From Phycisphaeraceae bacterium (lineage in GTDB: Bacteria > Planctomycetota > Phycisphaerae > Phycisphaerales > Phycisphaeraceae): 34,018 bases of DNA. How positions within the stretch are numbered: position 1 is the first letter of the stretch; every line of letters starts with the position of its first letter. Positions 9,401 to 17,192 of this stretch are shown here, in pieces. The DNA is taken from the NCBI GenBank assembly GCA_002704825.1, contig PAIY01000182.1, positions 1 through 34,018 on the forward strand, in the 5' to 3' direction. A model generated the notes under the pieces. The model did not search any database, was not told the DNA's origin, and saw only the letters and a program-made list of their open reading frames with translations. The position numbers were made by a program, and so were the translations under genes.

Positions 9401-12400
9401 ACCAACGCCGGCAACACCACCACCGACGCGACAAGTACCGTTGCCCGCGATTCGCGTCATCAACTTGACGGCATGCGCTACGAAGACCTGCCTGCGGTCA
9501 CCCGTGCGGATGATGTCCCGCCGACGACTGTTGTACGCCAAACCGATGAGGCGACGGAGCAAACGGGCATGGCCGACGCTCTGAATCGTGCTTCACGCGA
9601 CAGCGAATTACCAATGAATCCGCGTCAGCCGGACATGCCAACCAATCCTGCACGGAATATACAGCCTGATGCCCCGGACATGCCACGTCGTGCTGCTGAT
9701 ACGGATGTCCCTGATTCACCAAGACGCACAGCAGATGCCGATTCACTCGAAGTGCCTCGTCGAGTCAATGAACCTGATACCACAGCAACACCGTCACGAA
9801 CTGCCGAAGCAAACACACCTGCGCGGACAGCCAACAACACCACAGCAACACCGCGTCAGCCAGCGAACACCAACACACCCGTAACACCAAGGCGGACTGC
9901 TACAAACAATACGCCAACGGATGTGAACAGGACGCGGCGTTTTGATGACGGGTTTGATGACAATATTCCACCAGCAACACCGCGTCGTGCTGCCGAAGCA
10001 GATATGCCAACGCAACCCCGACGGACAGCATCGGACAGTGTCCCAACGGATACCAACAAAACCAGGCGTTTTAGTGACGGATTTGATGACAATATCCCAC
10101 CTGCAACACCATCAACACCAAGACGGACCACAACGTCCAGTACGTCAAGCAATCCAACACGGAACGCAACTGCGCAGCCCCCGGTCAACACACGGTCAGC
10201 CAACAGCACCCTGCCACCCACGCCACATCGAACTGCCGATGACCTGCTGCCACCAGCACCAAGACCGACGCGTACAGCAGGAACCACTGACACCCCATCG
10301 GTCACCAATCGTTCACGTACCGCAGCCAATGATGCGCCAGCCGATGTGAACAAAACCCGACGATTTGAAGATGGTTTTGACGAGAACATCCCACCCGCCC
10401 CGCCGTTGACCAAAGCCGATCTTGATCCGCCGCGTGCGAGAGATGTCGATCCGTCAGTGCGTCGTCCCGTGACACAGGAGCAGGCTGATGACATAGCCAA
10501 GCGAATAAACAAACGCCTTGAAGCTTCGAAAAAATCCATGGCCAGGCTTCAGGATCAGGCCAAAACCGGCAACCTGAAAGTCAGTCCCAAAGCCAAACGT
10601 GCCTTGCAGGATCGGATCGACAATCTCAGCCAACGCAAAGCGATTCTTGATGATGTTCTGGAAGGCTTGAAGAACGGCAAGCATCACGAACTTTCCGATG
10701 CGGACATGCGCTGGCTCACCGGCCGCGATGTTGATCTGTCCCCTGCACAACGCGCAGCTTTGAAAAACACACTCATGAACGACTTCGGTGGAAGCTGGAA
10801 AGCAGCTACCGACAACCTAATGGGCTCCCCCACCGACAAGGTTCTTTTGCAGAAACTCGGTACACTCCGCAAGCATGAAGTCGACAAACTGCTCGACGAT
10901 ATCATGCGTCGGATCGAAGCCAAGACCGGCCAGAAACTCGAAGCACAGGCTTTTGGCTCAACGACTCTCACCAGCGATTATGACCTGTCCATCAAAGGCC
11001 CCGGCGCAGAGCGTGTCATCACGGAGTTTAACCAGCGTTACCGCAAACTCTATGGCGGACGTGAAAGCGGTACAGTCTTTGACACCAATGTCTATACCGA
11101 CCCGGTGTACTCATTCATCCCCCCAGACTCCGCGTTGGCTAAAGCGTTGGGGCCCAAGGGAGCAGATGATGTTCAGCAGTTCATGTATGAACACATGGCC
11201 AACGCAAAATACATGACACCCGGTCAATGGCAGAAACACGTCAACGAAGTTCTCAATGCGACACCCGGTCGACACAAAGGTGCCATCAAGCGATTGCTCG
11301 AAGAAGTCGAATCGCGTGAGTTTGCATCGCGTGCTGCCATTAACAAACGCATCAACGAACTGGGACTCGATCCATCGGATGCGAATTCAAGACTGCGTGC
11401 TCAAAACGATCTTTATGGCCAAACACTCACGCGCATTGATGAATTGCGTCAATACCAAAATGGTTTGGATTTGCTGGCTGATGGTAAACCCGCCAGTTTC
11501 AAGATTCCGCGTAAGGATCAAAGCAGTGCCTTTGCCAGTAATCTCCGTCGGTATAACGAACTGATCAGTGATACGAATCCTGCCACCCAAGCAGCTTCCA
11601 AAGCCGATGCCAAAGAACTGCTGGATCGGATGCGCACTTCCCTTTCGGGTAATCTCCGCAATAATCAGGGGGCAGCTTTGTACTATGCCTCCGAAGCCTA
11701 TCAGACCGAAGGGACGATCAAGCATGTCGTCGGTGAATTGCAAAAAGATAAACGTGTCATTGATCCTGACATCCTTAAATCACCATTAGCAGAAGACCCG
11801 CCATTGACACGCGGTCAATACATCAACTCCTTTAACGAGAACCGGGGCAACCTGTTTAAGGAACTCAACGATAAAGGCGTACTCGATGATGCAGGTCGGT
11901 TCCGTCGAGACCTGACCAAGGTGGATGACCGGGGCAATATCGTCCCTTTGACCGAAGCTGAACGCTACAAGATTGCCAAAAAAAGTGCGATGAAGACGAG
12001 TAAGTATTTCGTCCGCCAGTTGGATGCAGCACATCGCGCAGGCGTGGACTTGAAACATATTCTCGGCGAAGACCTGACGCGCGTGATCGATGAAACGGTC
12101 GCCTTGGAGAAGGTGCGCAATGATGGCGATGCTTTTGCTCTTGTATTAAAGAAGTTGAAACTCACGCCTGAACAATTCGTCAATCGTGCAATGGAAGCCT
12201 CGGACTTATTGACCGGCGCTACGCATCGGTTCTCACCGGTTCGCGGTGTGGGGGATGATCTGACCAAACACTTTGATCAACTGGATGATGAGTTGGCTGA
12301 ATTTCGTCGATTCAATCGCCCTGCTAATGGGTCTGCTGCACGCCCCAGACGATTAAGTCGTTCAGAGTTAAGGCATCGATTGGATGACAATCCAACCATG

Positions 12401-14047
12401 CGTTTAAACGATCGGTTTGATGAGAATATCCCAAGTGCATCACGTGCGGACTTGCCACGCACCACCCGATTCAACGATGACTTTGATGCCAACCTGCCAA
12501 CAGCCAACCGGACGGATATCCCCAAAACCACGCGAATCAATGACGGTTTTGACGAATCGCTACCGACTGCAAGCAGAACGGAATTACCACGGACCACGCG
12601 CATCAAAGACGGATTTAATGATAATCTGCCCACCGCCAGCAGGACGGATTTGCCCAGGACCAAACGAATCAAGGATGGCTTTGACGAAAACCTGCCGGGC
12701 ACAGCAAGGACTGAATTACCCAGTGCAACCAAACGGTTTGATGATATCCTGCCAACTCCGAGTAAGACATTGCCCAATGGGACCAGGCGATTTGATGACG
12801 TGTTGCCCAATCCCAGAACGCCGGTTGCGCGCGATTTGCCAACACCTGCTGCGCGCATGCCGGACGTTGATGATGGGTTAACGCCACGGGTTGCCACACC
12901 GCTTGATCCCAATGCGCCAATCCGGATTGGCAATGATCCCAGCGCACCGGTGTTTGGGGGTTTTGATGCGGGGCAGGCACCACTGCCGACACCACGCCTT
13001 GATCCGCAGCCGATACCTGGTGGGTTTGGGTTTAACCCTGCTGCCAGGAACAATCCATTTGATGTTCCGACGCCTGCCCCCCCAAAGCCTGCGGACTTTG
13101 GTTTTGTGCCGGCTGCTCCCAAAGCCAAGCCTATTGAATTGCCCAAGTCATTTAGTCAGGCTGCTCAACCCACGCCACTACCAACACGAACCTACAGCAC
13201 CGGTGATGTGGTCAAAACAGCGGACGGTAAGCAGTTGACTGTAGGTAAGCCTATCGGCGAAGGTGCCTACAGCCGTGTCTTTGCAATCAAGGAACGCCCC
13301 GGTGAAGTAATCAAGTTTCTCAAGACAGATGCTGCGGAAAAAGCTGGACGCGACGCGATTGAGATGGTGCATGATGCCAAGCGAATCAGCGATCTACTGG
13401 AAGCCCGTGGTGTGAGGCAAATGAAAGTCACCGAGATCAATCCCGATCCGGCCAACCCGTATGTGATTGTTCAAAAACTGCCGGACGAAGGGAAACTGGT
13501 GGATCACAAGGAACTGTACAACGCTGCGGAAGCCGGTAAACGCCAAGCGATGATCAAAGCTGGCAAGTGGTCCGACCAACACGAAGAAGCCGTGCTTGAT
13601 CTCTATGCGGAGATGGCTCGCAAGAATATCATCTGGTATGACGGGCACTTGGATAACGTCTACTTCATCCCAGTCAAAATGCCTGATGGCACGACCAAAC
13701 TCAAGGCAGGCGTGATCGATCACGACATGATTGGTGATTGGGATTCGCTGAGTCCTGCGATGCGTGAAAAGATCAATGATTTGACACTGAAAAACCGTAA
13801 TGAAAACATGGCCTCACTCAAGACACATGGTCTGCTTTACGACTATGGCTCAGCTCAGGAGTTCATGACCAAGATGCTGGAGTTTAAACGGTTCATTAAC
13901 TACGACTATCATGCCAATGAATTTGAATCGCTGATCATGAACCTTGATACCGTGCGGAACTATTTCAAACTCGAAGACTACCTTGGCCCCGGTGCTAAAA
14001 CACAGAGTTATCGTCTACCAGAACGCAGGTATCGTTCAGCTGCATGA
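6440..14047 (+). CDS. 2535-residue exported multidomain protein with NTase-like and kinase-like domains
   Basis: GGAGGA at 6429-6434 supports the ATG at 6440. Order of parts: signal peptide (1-22); beta-rich region (about 30-425); acidic Glu/Asn linker (430-465); mixed helical region (about 480-780); hydrophobic helical hairpin (785-825) and a second Gly-rich hydrophobic segment (861-880); Pro/Thr/Arg-rich linker (about 970-1345); charged helical region with a nucleotidyltransferase-like motif G1506-S1507...D1513-Y-D1515 and a third-strand candidate D1548 or D1554; second repeat-rich, Pro-rich linker (about 1970-2245); C-terminal kinase-like domain (about 2253-2535). The kinase part shows a Gly loop GEGAYSRVF (2273-2281), K2292 in EVIKFLK, D2401-G-H-L-D-N2406 as catalytic loop, and D2427-H-D2429 in the DFG position. 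Motif spacing fits the protein-kinase/APH fold. ATP-using domains on a protein with an export signal suggest an effector or toxin delivered elsewhere, but no immunity gene or secretion gene is recognisable. Alternatively it is a structural giant with inactive enzyme folds. The overall function is unknown. Confidence 0.85.
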   Translation: MKYFSPRHLLILLLLTSSIYAQPAKTETDESKLSPNVNGNWMVGYQDAELGFVEGTAIIDRNDVTVNLYHPKDGSIHTLESVSVEWLSKTRMRVRLHGESPHGEKVEKPDIADMVKLEVSPQRDLVEIKSGPYEDMIPIKHALEAWGEYVDVELEYKDDTFTGQWFYVADPQTQRNANGFGRVGNFKIDEVQGRKYASQSGVEVWERKKTRILASTVIGDQMHYDHDIYDYPYPWAEGEVNPYGQSRSIFVVGENLPKNYADPAEFESGDPEHIRYRTNIYDNQKSIAYNKPFFDKAWQSLLSKYDESVHDELLSKQAIIVTAYMDEGVIPGPQHFKLNGASANWTLQFGDNLGTLSFVRKVTTDEEYETLTDVLRPSVIYLQVYTKHKMPMDEIPLILGFKDALLEMDNKTGELKFIPTPQQAPSEVLRESNENVENKESTNASEPSAETAEQQTEEDPDNYTLLVKKVPHPVTMSSREPAKTGQFYRSEPIVLIGANDPAPKDIRLHIRVNKGDTLNAMIAKEGLLKIDPAVTTVNVNHIPADLGSTWLEALIKAASCHDDVEPVELRQKTAHRVDTISNLIVTELSIARNYVTLGDHAAMLLLREEFIKASQEQLDFLNGIRGQAMLWTWANMIRSQMSDRNSAFHHVTVTAPNGDPLYFSAIWQTEWISEYFGITPRRAREWANRALAEGMENLKAQISQAMSDAKEIDTCELEDLLELTGYGFDAMVDRVKQRLVKIERVGDPARTQWVPDLPAHAAVSSLHQLADAVQAQEEYAKLDTAFAITCAALVAIPIASGGSVVGTAIAYGIDLADLGITLATQVPEYIEDKERVAFARNAMMVLGSDRLAEAKAREMSAMELGLSVLGAGVGGVAGRAQFLDSIRNIPIRQLRREGARLAKQVQGGGLDALKQLSPEDQAKYMAYIADIKQISSNARTGRLGLTWSQNRALSRFENLQKQAQELAAATARNTDEVTTGATNSARVTNAGNTTTDATSTVARDSRHQLDGMRYEDLPAVTRADDVPPTTVVRQTDEATEQTGMADALNRASRDSELPMNPRQPDMPTNPARNIQPDAPDMPRRAADTDVPDSPRRTADADSLEVPRRVNEPDTTATPSRTAEANTPARTANNTTATPRQPANTNTPVTPRRTATNNTPTDVNRTRRFDDGFDDNIPPATPRRAAEADMPTQPRRTASDSVPTDTNKTRRFSDGFDDNIPPATPSTPRRTTTSSTSSNPTRNATAQPPVNTRSANSTLPPTPHRTADDLLPPAPRPTRTAGTTDTPSVTNRSRTAANDAPADVNKTRRFEDGFDENIPPAPPLTKADLDPPRARDVDPSVRRPVTQEQADDIAKRINKRLEASKKSMARLQDQAKTGNLKVSPKAKRALQDRIDNLSQRKAILDDVLEGLKNGKHHELSDADMRWLTGRDVDLSPAQRAALKNTLMNDFGGSWKAATDNLMGSPTDKVLLQKLGTLRKHEVDKLLDDIMRRIEAKTGQKLEAQAFGSTTLTSDYDLSIKGPGAERVITEFNQRYRKLYGGRESGTVFDTNVYTDPVYSFIPPDSALAKALGPKGADDVQQFMYEHMANAKYMTPGQWQKHVNEVLNATPGRHKGAIKRLLEEVESREFASRAAINKRINELGLDPSDANSRLRAQNDLYGQTLTRIDELRQYQNGLDLLADGKPASFKIPRKDQSSAFASNLRRYNELISDTNPATQAASKADAKELLDRMRTSLSGNLRNNQGAALYYASEAYQTEGTIKHVVGELQKDKRVIDPDILKSPLAEDPPLTRGQYINSFNENRGNLFKELNDKGVLDDAGRFRRDLTKVDDRGNIVPLTEAERYKIAKKSAMKTSKYFVRQLDAAHRAGVDLKHILGEDLTRVIDETVALEKVRNDGDAFALVLKKLKLTPEQFVNRAMEASDLLTGATHRFSPVRGVGDDLTKHFDQLDDELAEFRRFNRPANGSAARPRRLSRSELRHRLDDNPTMRLNDRFDENIPSASRADLPRTTRFNDDFDANLPTANRTDIPKTTRINDGFDESLPTASRTELPRTTRIKDGFNDNLPTASRTDLPRTKRIKDGFDENLPGTARTELPSATKRFDDILPTPSKTLPNGTRRFDDVLPNPRTPVARDLPTPAARMPDVDDGLTPRVATPLDPNAPIRIGNDPSAPVFGGFDAGQAPLPTPRLDPQPIPGGFGFNPAARNNPFDVPTPAPPKPADFGFVPAAPKAKPIELPKSFSQAAQPTPLPTRTYSTGDVVKTADGKQLTVGKPIGEGAYSRVFAIKERPGEVIKFLKTDAAEKAGRDAIEMVHDAKRISDLLEARGVRQMKVTEINPDPANPYVIVQKLPDEGKLVDHKELYNAAEAGKRQAMIKAGKWSDQHEEAVLDLYAEMARKNIIWYDGHLDNVYFIPVKMPDGTTKLKAGVIDHDMIGDWDSLSPAMREKINDLTLKNRNENMASLKTHGLLYDYGSAQEFMTKMLEFKRFINYDYHANEFESLIMNLDTVRNYFKLEDYLGPGAKTQSYRLPERRYRSAA
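9923..10400 (+). repeat. Coding repeat cluster 1 (TRRFxDGFDxNIPP, three copies)
   Basis: Three degenerate copies of a unit with core TRRF-[DSE]-DGFD-[DE]-NIPPA lie at about 9923-9990, 10045-10100 and 10340-10400 in the first Pro/Thr/Arg-rich linker (residues about 1162-1321). Between them are PRR-T/A-A-x-(A/S)-x-x-P units spaced at roughly 15-20 residues. The surrounding linker is low in hydrophobic residues and probably disordered. The DNA copies differ at many third positions, so the peptide is conserved rather than the bases recently duplicated. Confidence 0.8.
12395..12830 (+). repeat. Coding repeat cluster 2 (TTRIxDGFDxNLPTASRTDLP, seven copies)
   Basis: Seven tandem copies of a unit of about 22 residues, with consensus T-(T/K)-R-(F/I)-x-D-(G/D)-F-D-x-(N/S)-(L/I)-P-T-A-x-R-T-(D/E)-(L/I)-P, fill the second linker (residues about 1987-2130). 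The last two copies are shortened to TRRFDDVLP. The core is the same as in cluster 1, about 2 kb upstream, so the same motif flanks the nucleotidyltransferase-like region on both sides. The following 100 residues are Pro-rich with FGFxPAA units. Confidence 0.85.
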
Positions 14048-14048
14048 G

Positions 14049-16835
14049 TTATTTCTCAATGACAAGTCGCAGAACCTTCGAGCTACGGAACCTGGCATCC
14101 GCACCACTTAGACGATGTTCGACATAAAGATGGTCATCTTCAATTCCCTCGTAATCATCGATTTTCACTTCGATGATAAAAGGTTCATGCCAGGCATGAA
14201 TATTGTCAGCAGCCGTTGCATCAGCGGATTTAAAGAGTAACTCTGCAGCGGTGGTGTCTGTCTGGTTGGTCGCGCCAGCTGATTCTGTCGCGGTGAGTTT
14301 GATTGGCGGAGTCGATGCACCGCTGGTCAACGTCATGAAAGCAGTCTGAGTATTGGGGTTATCCGATAAACGAACTTGATATTTACCGGCGTAAACGGTC
14401 GGTGTTCCACTGCCGACTAATTTCAGTGTGGTGATATCCGTGCCGGTGGTATCATTTTTCATGATCTTGATACTGTCACTGACATTGGACTTGTTTTGAA
14501 TCTCTGTTTCCAGTTTGGTGAGAATCAAAGTCATATCATCATCACCATAGACATCCTTGTATGCATTGAGCAGCTTCATAGCACCCATCGTGTCCGGCGG
14601 GGATTGACGCAATAATCGACGAACATCCAGTTGCAAGGTACTCAGGGTGTAATTCTCCAGCTTGCCTTGCAGGGCTGTGAGTTCGGATTCCCGCTCATCA
14701 CGTAACCGATGTCCTTTTGTCTTGGCTTCACCCACCAGTTCAGCGGGGTCCTGCACACCCGAGGAAAATTCAAAATCCTTATCGACCAGTGAGCCGTCAA
14801 CAACAACATCCACGTTGTCAATGTCCACGATGTAGGAAGGCACATTGATATTAAACTCATCAACCCCTGTCCCGAAGATCGGCCCCTTGGGGAAAAAGAC
14901 ATAGCCATCCACCGGCTCGTTGGGGGGGATGGAGATAACGGTCCCCAGGCTTTGTGTTCCCAAACTCTCCAGGCGACTGTCCAGATCATCAAGCAGGCGT
15001 TTACGCAATTCGGGGATAAAGACACCGGTGGATAATGCAACAGCATCAGAGAAGCCCTGTCGCGTGAATTCGTCATTGATCGAGCCCAACCCGACTAAAG
15101 CTCCAGCAAAGACGCCTGCCGTTTCCAACCAATCCATAATGACTTTCTTGGTGTCCCGTTTGCCGAGGTCCAACAAAGAGATGAGCACACTTTCAAAGGT
15201 CATCGGCCGGTAATAGTCCGACCACATGTAGCCGATGCTGCTGAGCTTGGACTGTAAAAATAAATCCGGTGAACTGGCTAACGATTTTTCTGTCGGCGAG
15301 GTTTTGACACCATAACGGACTGCCATGGGGGTGACGGGCTGCATGGTTTGACTGAAAATTTGCGATGTCTTGCGCTGAATGGCCTCATCAAGATCATTGA
15401 GCATACTTTCAAATTTGAGTTGATCAGCAGGACGAAGTGTCATTGCTGAAAGCCCTTTCTTGCCCACCAATGCATCCTTGTAAGCGTCCTTGAGATTGAT
15501 CAAAGCAGGGCTCGGATATGGGAATGGATCAGGGATTGGTGCAGCAGCTGAAACACGTGAATTGGCAATTTGTTGATTGGCTATTTCAAGGAGACTTTTA
15601 CCATGGTTGATATAGACATCACTGAACTGTACATAAGCCTGTTTTATAATCTGGACCGCTTCATTTTTCTGTGCGTCCGTCAATCCCTCAAGACCAAATT
15701 TATTGGGAAATTGTTTGGTTATTTGATCGTCATTGTAATTTGTCTGCGTTGCCTCGACAGCGACATAACTGGTTTTATTTCGATCAGCATTTTTCACAAA
15801 CTTCAAGACGGTGGTCTCTCTGACAAGCTCCCGGGCAATCATCAGTAAATTTGCAACTTGATCACGTGAAAGCCCTGTTTGGGTCTGATTTCCAGACCCC
15901 GTACTGACAAGTGACCGTGCAACCTGCTTCAGGACTTTTCGCTTGGTTTCGTTATTTTGCGAGGTTCCATCCAAGTCATCAGGCAAAAACCACTTGGCCA
16001 CTTTCTTGTTTGGCTCCCGATAAAACAAACATCGAGCCCGTAGTGATGTCGTATGCACGATGAGTTTTTTATCAGCATGTTTATTGCGGAGGTACACGCG
16101 TCCAACATGAAAATAATTGGCAAAGGTTTCCCCAAAGCTACTGCGAATTTCATCGTAGCTGGCCATATAAATCCGAGTATGCAGATCGCCATTAAAAACG
16201 CGTATCTGTCGAATTTCGCCCCATGGATTATTCTGATTCAGCTTGTCTTCCAAGTTACTGAACAGTAAATCCCGATCATCAGAATTGAGTTGAGGCTCTT
16301 CGATCTGTTTTAACAAATCTTCTATCGCTTGACGTCTCTGCGTTTCATACTCGAGATACTTATCCTTGAACCAAGCAACAATCGTAATCGAATCGCCGAT
16401 GGTGTCAGAACTGAACTGAATCCGAAGCAGATTCGGACTCTTGGTTGAGCCGGCATTCGTATCCGTTGAAGAGTTTTGATAGGTCACCGGCTCAATGGTT
16501 GCATCAGCACCGGTGACTTCGACTTCCAATTCGTTATGTAACAAGTCTTGCACTTTGGCACTGGGGTCCAAACTGTCTGCCCAGACATAAAAGTTGTATA
16601 ACTTCGTGTCGGTGGGTGTGTCATCCGAAGTGGTTAGTGGCAATTCAATATCACGAGCATCAATCCAGACATGACGCTGTGACTGACGACTCTGGATCGC
16701 CTGCACCTCCGCCTGAACTTCCTGAACCTGCTTCCAATCATCACCCACTGGCAACTTGGGTTGGAGAGGACGATTGGCACAACCTGCTAATAAACAAACT
16801 TGAATCAGGACGACAAGTAATATGAATTGCTTCAT
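14049..16835 (-). CDS. Large lipoprotein of unknown function, 928 residues
   Basis: A type II signal peptide with lipobox L16-A-G-C19 predicts lipid attachment at Cys19. The +2 residue is Ala, which does not favour inner-membrane retention, so an outer-membrane site is likely. An N-terminal helical stretch (WKQVQEVQAEVQAIQSRQSQ) is followed by a beta-rich domain (about 70-170). Mixed helical regions come next, then a central hydrophobic segment (GVFAGALVGLG, about 580-590) and a VDGYVFFPKGPI strand region (about 655-700). The C-terminus (about 780-928) looks beta-sandwich-like (YAGKYQVRLSDNP). I do not recognise a family. The gene is convergent with the 2535-residue gene, with one base between the two stop codons, and a 102-codon gene lies 48 nt upstream on the same strand. 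The upstream ribosome-binding sequence is weak (GGA about 7 nt before ATG). Position suggests, but does not prove, a part in the same cell-envelope assembly. Confidence 0.85.
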   Translation of the reverse strand: MKQFILLVVLIQVCLLAGCANRPLQPKLPVGDDWKQVQEVQAEVQAIQSRQSQRHVWIDARDIELPLTTSDDTPTDTKLYNFYVWADSLDPSAKVQDLLHNELEVEVTGADATIEPVTYQNSSTDTNAGSTKSPNLLRIQFSSDTIGDSITIVAWFKDKYLEYETQRRQAIEDLLKQIEEPQLNSDDRDLLFSNLEDKLNQNNPWGEIRQIRVFNGDLHTRIYMASYDEIRSSFGETFANYFHVGRVYLRNKHADKKLIVHTTSLRARCLFYREPNKKVAKWFLPDDLDGTSQNNETKRKVLKQVARSLVSTGSGNQTQTGLSRDQVANLLMIARELVRETTVLKFVKNADRNKTSYVAVEATQTNYNDDQITKQFPNKFGLEGLTDAQKNEAVQIIKQAYVQFSDVYINHGKSLLEIANQQIANSRVSAAAPIPDPFPYPSPALINLKDAYKDALVGKKGLSAMTLRPADQLKFESMLNDLDEAIQRKTSQIFSQTMQPVTPMAVRYGVKTSPTEKSLASSPDLFLQSKLSSIGYMWSDYYRPMTFESVLISLLDLGKRDTKKVIMDWLETAGVFAGALVGLGSINDEFTRQGFSDAVALSTGVFIPELRKRLLDDLDSRLESLGTQSLGTVISIPPNEPVDGYVFFPKGPIFGTGVDEFNINVPSYIVDIDNVDVVVDGSLVDKDFEFSSGVQDPAELVGEAKTKGHRLRDERESELTALQGKLENYTLSTLQLDVRRLLRQSPPDTMGAMKLLNAYKDVYGDDDMTLILTKLETEIQNKSNVSDSIKIMKNDTTGTDITTLKLVGSGTPTVYAGKYQVRLSDNPNTQTAFMTLTSGASTPPIKLTATESAGATNQTDTTAAELLFKSADATAADNIHAWHEPFIIEVKIDDYEGIEDDHLYVEHRLSGADARFRSSKVLRLVIEK

Positions 16836-16883
16836 GGTGATTCCAACATGTTGATGGATGAAATAATATTTCCCAGCGATATG

Positions 16884-17192
16884 TCAGTTAGACGGGGGAA
16901 AGACACGCTGACCTGCAGAGACATCAGAGATTGGGAACGGGATATTCCGGGCTATCTGACTGGCATCCAGAAACGGTACCATCCCCACGACATCGTGGCC
17001 GTTATCAAATCGACATCTGACTTCAACCCAATAGACTACTGGATCATCCCCTTGCCAAACATCTGTCGCGAGGGTGTATGTTGCCTGATTGATGTATGGA
17101 TTGATTGCGTCCCAGAGTGGTTGATTCCAGGCTTCCTGTTGGCCCAACGCCTGCTCAATAGCATAGACGTGCTGCGGTAATGGAATATTCAC
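16884..17192 (-). CDS. Hypothetical 102-residue protein, possibly 5'-truncated
   Basis: This is a GTG start with GAGG 6-7 nt before it. The 102 residues have normal composition and codon use like the neighbours (several Trp, for example NQPLWDAI and VVYWVEVRC), so I prefer it to an opposite-strand frame over the same bases. No signal peptide, membrane segment or known domain is visible. The frame stays open 19 codons upstream of the GTG and that stretch also looks protein-like (YNFWHFDETRTR), but it has no ATG before an in-frame TGA. Either the start is non-canonical or the gene has lost its 5' part. It ends 48 nt before the lipoprotein gene on the same strand, so the two could be co-transcribed. 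Confidence 0.5.
   Translation of the reverse strand: MNIPLPQHVYAIEQALGQQEAWNQPLWDAINPYINQATYTLATDVWQGDDPVVYWVEVRCRFDNGHDVVGMVPFLDASQIARNIPFPISDVSAGQRVFPPSN

Noticed and set aside
9856-10539. 227-codon minus-strand open frame
   Set aside because: It is antisense to the first Pro/Thr-rich linker, with the same low-complexity cause as the larger antisense frame.
12277-13146. 289-codon minus-strand open frame inside the 2535-residue gene
   Set aside because: It is the antisense of the repeat-rich linker. Its Gly/Ser/Arg/Val bias comes from reading Pro/Thr/Asp codons backwards, and there is no ribosome-binding sequence or domain.
16827-17180. 117-codon plus-strand open frame
   Set aside because: It overlaps the 102-residue minus-strand gene, whose codon use and GAGG signal are better, and it would start inside the lipoprotein gene's 5' end.
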